From Aptenodytes patagonicus (Eukaryota > Chordata > Aves > Sphenisciformes > Spheniscidae), in the NCBI RefSeq assembly GCF_965638725.1, contig NC_134960.1, forward strand, positions 2,234,501-2,298,500: a stretch of 64,000 nucleotides of DNA, in the 5' to 3' direction. Made by a program: the position numbers and the translations under genes. Numbering within the stretch: position 1 is the first letter of the stretch; the number at the start of each line of letters is the position of its first letter. Below, one piece after another: positions 58,801-64,000 of the stretch. Under the pieces are notes generated by a model. The model was given only the letters and a program-made list of their open reading frames with translations, did not search any database and was not told the DNA's origin.

Positions 58801-61800
58801 CTCCTGTCTGCAACATGAGGATCATTTCTGTGTACTTTAAAAAAAAAAATTAAAAAATTATCAATTAATATTTGTGCAGCACTCTGATGGTAATGAGCGT
58901 CAAAAAAAAAGCCTATGAGGAAATCAGTAATTCTGTTTACAGACCAAGGCATGAACAATATGAAAAAGCAAAATGAGTGCCTAGGTGCCTGGCTTAGTAA
59001 CTCAAAAAAAAAAAAAAAAATCACTTCACGAAGGTCACAATTAAACACACTCTTGTGCTGCTTAATCTGCATGTTTTCCATGTATTGCTTTAGAGAGCAC
59101 AGATTCAGGGGCTGTTTGGATTCCCTCCTGGTTCATCTGCTCCTGACATACCCATCTCGGGATGCGCATGAAGAGTACAATGCAATGAACTTCCTACTGG
59201 CGCTTACTTGCTAGATTGCTTCTTGTTACACTCTCCTGGGAAACTAACTGGCGTCCCAGGGGTAATACCCATTGCCAAGACGTGACCAATTATTATCCCA
59301 ACCACTCCGCTTTATAAACACCATCTTTGTCTTGGACCAGCTCGGACCCGCTCCGGTGCTATATGAACGGTCCCTCGCCTCAATAAAGGACAAAAGGGCC
59401 TTATTCTTCTGTGAAACCCAAAGAGCTCCACTCCATTTCTACAGTGTGTAGCAGTGAACTCAGACCCGAGGCGAGAGAAGGGACTTAAAAGGCAACAAAC
59501 GAAGGGACTTAAAGCTGAGCCTGCACTGCCGAAGCTCAGATAACTTCTCTGGGCAGTAGTGTAGTGCAAGGCAAGAAATGCAAGATGTCTCACCCAGGTA
59601 AACAAAGTAAGGAGCAATGATGCTGCCCAGCCTGGAAGCCGTGGAAGTAGCTCCCACTGCCATGTTTCGCACTAGCGTTGGGTATAGCTCCACATTGTAG
59701 ACATAAAGCATTGAAAATGCAGCTGTGATGCCAAATTTTCCAACCATCACCAGGCCAACAGACAGGACGTTAAAATCTGGAGGAGAAAAAGTAAAATCAA
59801 GGTGAATAAACAACCCCCTGTGCTTATTACTTGTATTTCTTCTACATCCCAAAAATCATATCACTGTTTTTTTCCTAGTGGTGGTGATTTTGTTTTTTTT
59901 TTTTTTTAATTACACAATGTATTAGCCCCATCCCTAGATGACTTGGCTCCAAACTTCCCACTGAGTGTAATGCAGATGCTCAGGTTATTTTGTACTTCGC
60001 AGATTTTGGTCCTCTCCCAGTAAAACAGCATTCTTGAAATGGAACAAAATTCTGGATTATACAACAACAAAGCACAAGCTTAAATCCACCCCTTTTTCGC
60101 AAAAACCTGCAGAGGTTTACACACAGTGAAATCTGGCAGACTTGCAGGTTTTTTTAGCCTCTATGCACATCCAGATAAATCACAGTACACTTTTGGCTCT
60201 CATTTTACAAGCTGGTTCCCCGGACTATAAAAAGCTCAGTAATTTGACACAATAAATGAGAGCCGTGCATGACTCAGCATATACATATGCATATAAAAAG
60301 AAAAACACGGCTGCAGGTGATCAGCATAAACTTGACCTCAAATTCCAAATTTGATCGTGGTTTCCAGTAATTTTACGGAACTATTAGATAGTACCGTAAA
60401 ATACTTCTAACATTTTATATACTTAAGTCATGTATTGAATCTTGTACCTGCAGGAACCAGCTGAATGAAGAGGACAACACCTCCCCCTAAAAACAAGGTG
60501 CCAGATAAGGAGTAGCGCCGAGGGAGGGAGCGGAGGAGTAGCCAGGCAATCACGTAAGCTGGAACTTCAATAACAGCCGAGAGAAAACAGTTGACGTGGG
60601 CATTTCCATGCCAGTTTGGAGTGCTGAGGGACAGGCCAAAGTAACCAACCGACGTGAAAAACCTGAGAAAAGCAATGAAACCAAATGATTCCAGGCGGTC
60701 TCTGAACGCCTCCAGTGTTGCCTCTGATGTTGTTACAAAAATAGAATGTCGCAACACATCACCACAGGCATCGTGGCTTAAAAAAAAATCTCAGTGGCAA
60801 CCCCATCTTTCTAATTCTGCCATCCCTTCCAGTGTCATATCCACAGCGGCTTGAAGAGAGCTCTGATTTCTCTGTCCCTCCTGCATACACTATACCAAGT
60901 AAAAGGCTTTGTGGAAGTTGTTCACAAAGGCTTTTCACTGCAATGGACTCATTAACGGCACAATGAAATAACTCTTGAAAGCTTCCCATGCCAACTACGT
61001 TCCTACTTGTAGCCAACGCCAGTGACAGGATCTCCCACCCTCAGCAGTTCCGTTATATCTTATTTAATCTTCACAAGAGAGCTGGATGTTCGGGTTTCAA
61101 ATCTCAAGAGTGCCTTACTATGGCATGCCAAGTGTGCTAGCCAGTTCCTTTCTGCTGGGGGTAATAAGTACAGAAAAGGGTCCCGGTTTGTCTATACGGT
61201 ATTATTGGGTCCTCATTCCTCGTGGCTGCCCAGGCAGGGACCAGGATCTCACTGAGATGGGCACTGCACAGAAACAGAACAAAAACGCTGGCCATGGGTC
61301 TGGTTCTTGTTATGTTACTGAGTTGATGCCTCTGCTTCAAGAAGGACATTTCTCTTCAAATAGGGATTATAGAGATGGGAGCTTCTTAAAAAAAAAAAAA
61401 CAACACAGCAGCCAAAAAGCAACAGAATTTAAAATACACAAGTTGTTAATACCGTTTCCTAACTATTTTACATCTGAGTCGAGGCTACTGTCTCTATACT
61501 CTTGTGTATTAATGCAGTGCGGGTGCAAGGACATTGAGGGCTGTGTACTGGCCAAGGACCGTGTGCAGATGGGCTCCGAGGCTGAGACTTATTATTTAAA
61601 CCTGTGGCATGTGCCCTCAAATCAGAAATTGTTCTATTGCCTGGGTACTGTAGGAATACACATTTCCTTACCACAAAAGTAATGACATAATAGTAATAGT
61701 TGCAATGTTTCGGGTTCGAAACAGGTCCAGAAGGATAGCCTTCTGCTGCTGCTGAGGCTTCGAATCCTGCATCTGAAGGAAAAAGGAAAACAAAACCAAA

Positions 61801-63917
61801 AAAATTCCCACACACCTAAGAGCAAAACAACCGCTGCATACCCACAAGTTTGGGCAGTTATGAAGTTACGACTCTATCAGGGGTAACTAGCCAGCCCAAG
61901 GGCCGCTTCTGCACCAGGGAGGGCAGTCCTTAGGTAGAGCTTGTCTCTGCACCCAGCTGTAGTCCGCGGTAGTTTCCAGTTTTTTGTTAAAAAAAAAGGT
62001 GTCACTGAGACACTGCACCATGCTGACTAATTAAAAAGGAGTATCAGCTGACAAGAAAGACGCATTAACACTTCCTTAAGGATCTAACACAGTACTTCCA
62101 GGAGTAACCTCATTACCAAAGGCATTTTTCTGTGCACTGTCCACTCAACTCTCTTCTGTTCAACCTTCACAAACGGTGTGAAATAAATGCAGAAGAGCGC
62201 CCAGTGTTGCTGCCTGCCTGCCGGCGCTCTGCCAGAGCTCGGTGTGGTGGCCAGGGCGCATCACAGGAGCATCCACCACCCCAGATCAGAGACGGAAGTT
62301 CCAGTTTGAGGCTTGAAGCAGGAATTCTTCTGGATGGCGTGAGGGTGCCCTTCTGCCTGCATGGAGAACCCTCGCCCTGGCGAAGCCAGTACTCATGGCC
62401 AGGCTTCCCTCCAAGTCCAAAGAGTGAACTGCCCTGGCCCTCCCTATGGGGCTACCCAGGAGATTTCCCTTCCTAGAAGAGAGGATGGTTTCTGAGGAAT
62501 GTCTTTCTAGCATTCCGAGGAATGTCTTCCTACTTCAATCGAGGACTTAATGTGCAAACATCATCCTCAGGCTTTTGTGGACAGACACTTCGGCACGCAC
62601 GATTCCCTTGAAGTAAAGGACAGCTGGAGCTGCTGCTTGGTCTCAAAAATATGCAGGAGTGATGAAAACTCATGTGCTGGAGCCTGAAAAAGTCATGTCC
62701 AGTACGAAAGACATCTGAACTCTGGCTGTGAAGTAAGGAAAGTGCTTTTCCGTGATTTCTGTAGGATGAGCTTCCCATAGCTGCAACACGCACTTGAATT
62801 TACACTAGAACACACACTTGGAAAAGAGATCTTCAGCAGCCCAACCAAAATTTAAGCATGACATTCAAGAGATGGATCCTGCCCGCAGGAGGTGGAGCAC
62901 GCAGCATCTCTCTCCTGCAGATACTGCAAAGGAGCACGCGGTGCTTTGCTTTCTGCTCTATCAGGAGACATAAAATGCAGGTGCTAATATAACGCAGTAA
63001 AGTAAGATCTGACATACAGACACGCGGTCATTGCTGACGCAAGGCTGGAAGCATTGCTGGTTTCTTTGTACAATAACAATGTGCCTCTTCAGCAGGAGCT
63101 CCGGAGAGGGCAGAGCCACTAGAGGGGGAGATGAGCACAAGAACCAGCCGTCCTGCTGCGGCTGTGCTGCTCCCCGGCTTGCTGGAGGACTAGGTTTGTG
63201 CTAGGCTTTCTCCTTTTAACCAATAAATTTGAAATACGAGAAAAAAAAGGCCTGCGGAAGAGCTTATTGTTCTTCACTGCCTTTGCTACAGTCACGCTTT
63301 TCAAGTGCCCTTTTAACACTCAGGGGCTTTGACTTGGTTTGTGCAACCTGAGGAGTCCCTTGGGGCTCCATGCAGCCCCGGCACACGTGGGTGTCGATTC
63401 AGGGTCCCCTGCGCAGCCCCCCGCGAAGGGCTGCTGTTAAACCGCAAACCGCTAATACTGCGCCAAGCTGAAATGGGGACAAATGCATCTTCCTCAGGTC
63501 TTCTCAGTGCCCGAAGGATGAAGCAATCTGGGTCACCCTTGCTCTGAAAACCACAACCAACCACTGCCGAGGAAGAGAATTTTACCATAAAAAAACCCCA
63601 AACAAACAAAACCCCCTCTGGCTTCTCATTTTGAACTCGCTAACCCAGCACTTACCTCACGCCAGCAGTCACTGCCAGCCTGTAAGAGCCGCTGGTGCAA
63701 ACCATTTCTCTGCTGGCATTTCCCAAAAAGTCAACTAGCCAAAGGGGGAAACTGCTGGTGAGGTAAAGTACTGGGACGTATGAAACATACCTCTGTGGTG
63801 TCGAAAAGCACGGCTGGGGCTGGAACGCCATTTATTTTTGCAGCCTTTCGGATAATAACTTCTGCCTCCTTATATCTTCCCTGGGAGATCAGCCACCGAG
63901 GGGATTCAGGAATGATC
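55750..63917 (-). CDS. SLC22A4: SLC22A4-like (OCTN1) transporter, partial: exons 5-10
   Basis: Second OCTN-family transporter, upstream of and parallel to SLC22A5. Human OCTN1 carries ergothioneine and organic cations; the substrate here is inferred from family only. Six exons (127, 101, 215, 183, 136 and 76 nt) lie in the window. They have the same phases as SLC22A5, and exons 5-9 have the same sizes. Exons 1-4 fall beyond the right edge. If they match SLC22A5 in length, the protein is about 553 residues. The A4 assignment rests on upstream position, as in human. It also rests on [40 protein letters not shown] and a tail with SPKVLVTPL (human ENPKVLITAF). Splice sites are all GT-AG. No stop or frameshift interrupts the exons, so it appears functional. 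Odd point: NV replaces the usual TA before ELYPT. Confidence 0.92.
57053..57188 (-). CDS. SLC22A4: SLC22A4 exon 9 (TM11-TM12)
   Basis: Acceptor CTGTCAG, donor AAATG|GTAAGG, 136 nt. Encodes [34 protein letters not shown] and SFEQMLKVK. Confidence 0.95.
59224..59453 (+). mobile_element. Candidate solo LTR
   Basis: About 230 bp bounded by TGTTACA (59,224) and TGTAGCA (59,447-59,453), an imperfect 6/7 terminal inverted repeat of the TG...CA type. Inside, in LTR order, are CCAAT at 59,286, TATAAA at 59,313-59,318 and AATAAA at 59,382-59,387, followed by a C/T-rich U5-like end. No internal viral sequence is seen on either side and no target-site duplication is evident, so either the boundaries are approximate or the copy is old. 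It lies in SLC22A4 intron 8, antisense, ending about 140 bp before exon 8. Confidence 0.45.
59477..59513 (+). repeat. 13-bp direct repeat
   Basis: GAAGGGACTTAAA occurs at 59,477-59,489 and again at 59,501-59,513, between the candidate LTR and exon 8 of SLC22A4. Confidence 0.8.
59594..59776 (-). CDS. SLC22A4: SLC22A4 exon 8 (TM9-TM10)
   Basis: Acceptor CTCCTCCAG, donor CTGG|GTGAGA, 183 nt. Encodes [40 protein letters not shown] and [20 protein letters not shown]. The YNVELYPT segment differs from the TAELYPT of both human OCTNs and of the SLC22A5 gene in this window. Confidence 0.96.
60448..60662 (-). CDS. SLC22A4: SLC22A4 exon 7 (TM7-TM8)
   Basis: Acceptor TTCTCAG, donor GCAG|GTACAAG, 215 nt. 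Encodes [56 protein letters not shown] and LFIQLVPAG. Confidence 0.96.
61672..61772 (-). CDS. SLC22A4: SLC22A4 exon 6
   Basis: Acceptor TCCTTCAG, donor TTTG|GTAAGG, 101 nt. Encodes [20 protein letters not shown] and [28 protein letters not shown] matches human OCTN1 rather than OCTN2. A short QQQQ run replaces part of the loop. Confidence 0.95.
61773..63790 (-). other. SLC22A4: SLC22A4 intron 5
   Basis: A 2.0-kb intron with no recognised gene. It contains a small imperfect direct repeat (GAGGAATGTCTT at about 62,494 and 62,518). Introns 6 (61,671-60,663), 7 (60,447-59,777) and 9 (57,052-55,826) are likewise featureless apart from A- or T-runs. Confidence 0.8.
63791..63917 (-). CDS. SLC22A4: SLC22A4 exon 5 (first exon of this gene inside the window)
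   Basis: Acceptor TTGCAG, donor GAG|GTATGT, 127 nt. Encodes [34 protein letters not shown] and VLFDTTE. It is the direct counterpart of SLC22A5 exon 5. No acceptor-bounded exon 4 follows before the window ends. Confidence 0.96.
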
Positions 63918-64000
63918 CTGCAATAAGTTTCAGAATAAATGACTCAACGTTTTCACAAAAGTAAGAAGTTATTAAAAACACATGTATCATTTTTATGAGT

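Larger units (their letters stand above)
57189..59593 (-). other. SLC22A4: SLC22A4 intron 8
   Basis: A 2.4-kb intron carrying the candidate solo LTR at its right end and an A16 run near 58,985. Otherwise no feature is recognised. Confidence 0.8.

Noticed and set aside
61021-61682. A 198-codon plus-strand frame overlapping SLC22A4 exon 6 and intron 6
   Set aside because: Runs through an A12 tract and is antisense to a confirmed exon; no similarity recognised.
63920-64000. Possible SLC22A4 exon 4 at the right edge
   Set aside because: No OCTN exon 4 motif (GTEILGKS or RDWR) in the last 80 bases. This is intron 4.

Overview
The window looks like bird (sauropsid) nuclear DNA. It has low gene density, compact GT-AG introns, two intronic or intergenic remnants of CR1, the typical avian LINE, and two CpG-island promoters. 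There is no bacterial gene content. The only protein-coding genes I can support are two tandem members of the SLC22 organic-cation/carnitine transporter family, both on the minus strand. Their order matches the human block SLC22A4 - SLC22A5 - (C5orf56/CARINH) - IRF1, seen here in the opposite orientation. Most other open frames are shadows or chance.

Layout from left to right. Positions 1-15,900 hold no recognisable gene; only scattered motifs are visible. A CpG island lies at about 15,940-16,690. It carries an unusually good interferon response element (three GAAA units with 2-bp spacing, read on the minus strand at 16,535-16,520). A strong minus-strand splice donor follows about 150 bp further on. 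This is a candidate interferon-inducible promoter for an unannotated, probably non-coding, minus-strand transcript. A CR1 3' tail follows at about 16,945-17,112. Positions 17,113-25,245 hold gene-free DNA and the 3' flank or UTR of SLC22A5.

Positions 25,246-51,197 contain the complete SLC22A5-like gene: 10 coding exons with good splice sites, joining to 557 codons. Residues that matter for carnitine/Na+ transport in human OCTN2 are largely kept. Its first exon lies in a CpG island at about 50,640-51,780. Intron 2 contains a decayed CR1 ORF2 fragment. Intron 5 contains a perfect 44-bp tandem duplication. Positions 51,800-55,749 are the short interval between the two genes.

Positions 55,750-63,917 contain exons 5-10 of the SLC22A4-like paralogue; exons 1-4 lie beyond the right edge. 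A candidate solo LTR sits in its intron 8.

Together, the two genes encode plasma-membrane 12-TM transporters of the OCTN type (carnitine and related zwitterions or cations). The most unusual item is the interferon-element promoter between SLC22A5 and the expected IRF1 side, which has no protein gene attached to it in this window.
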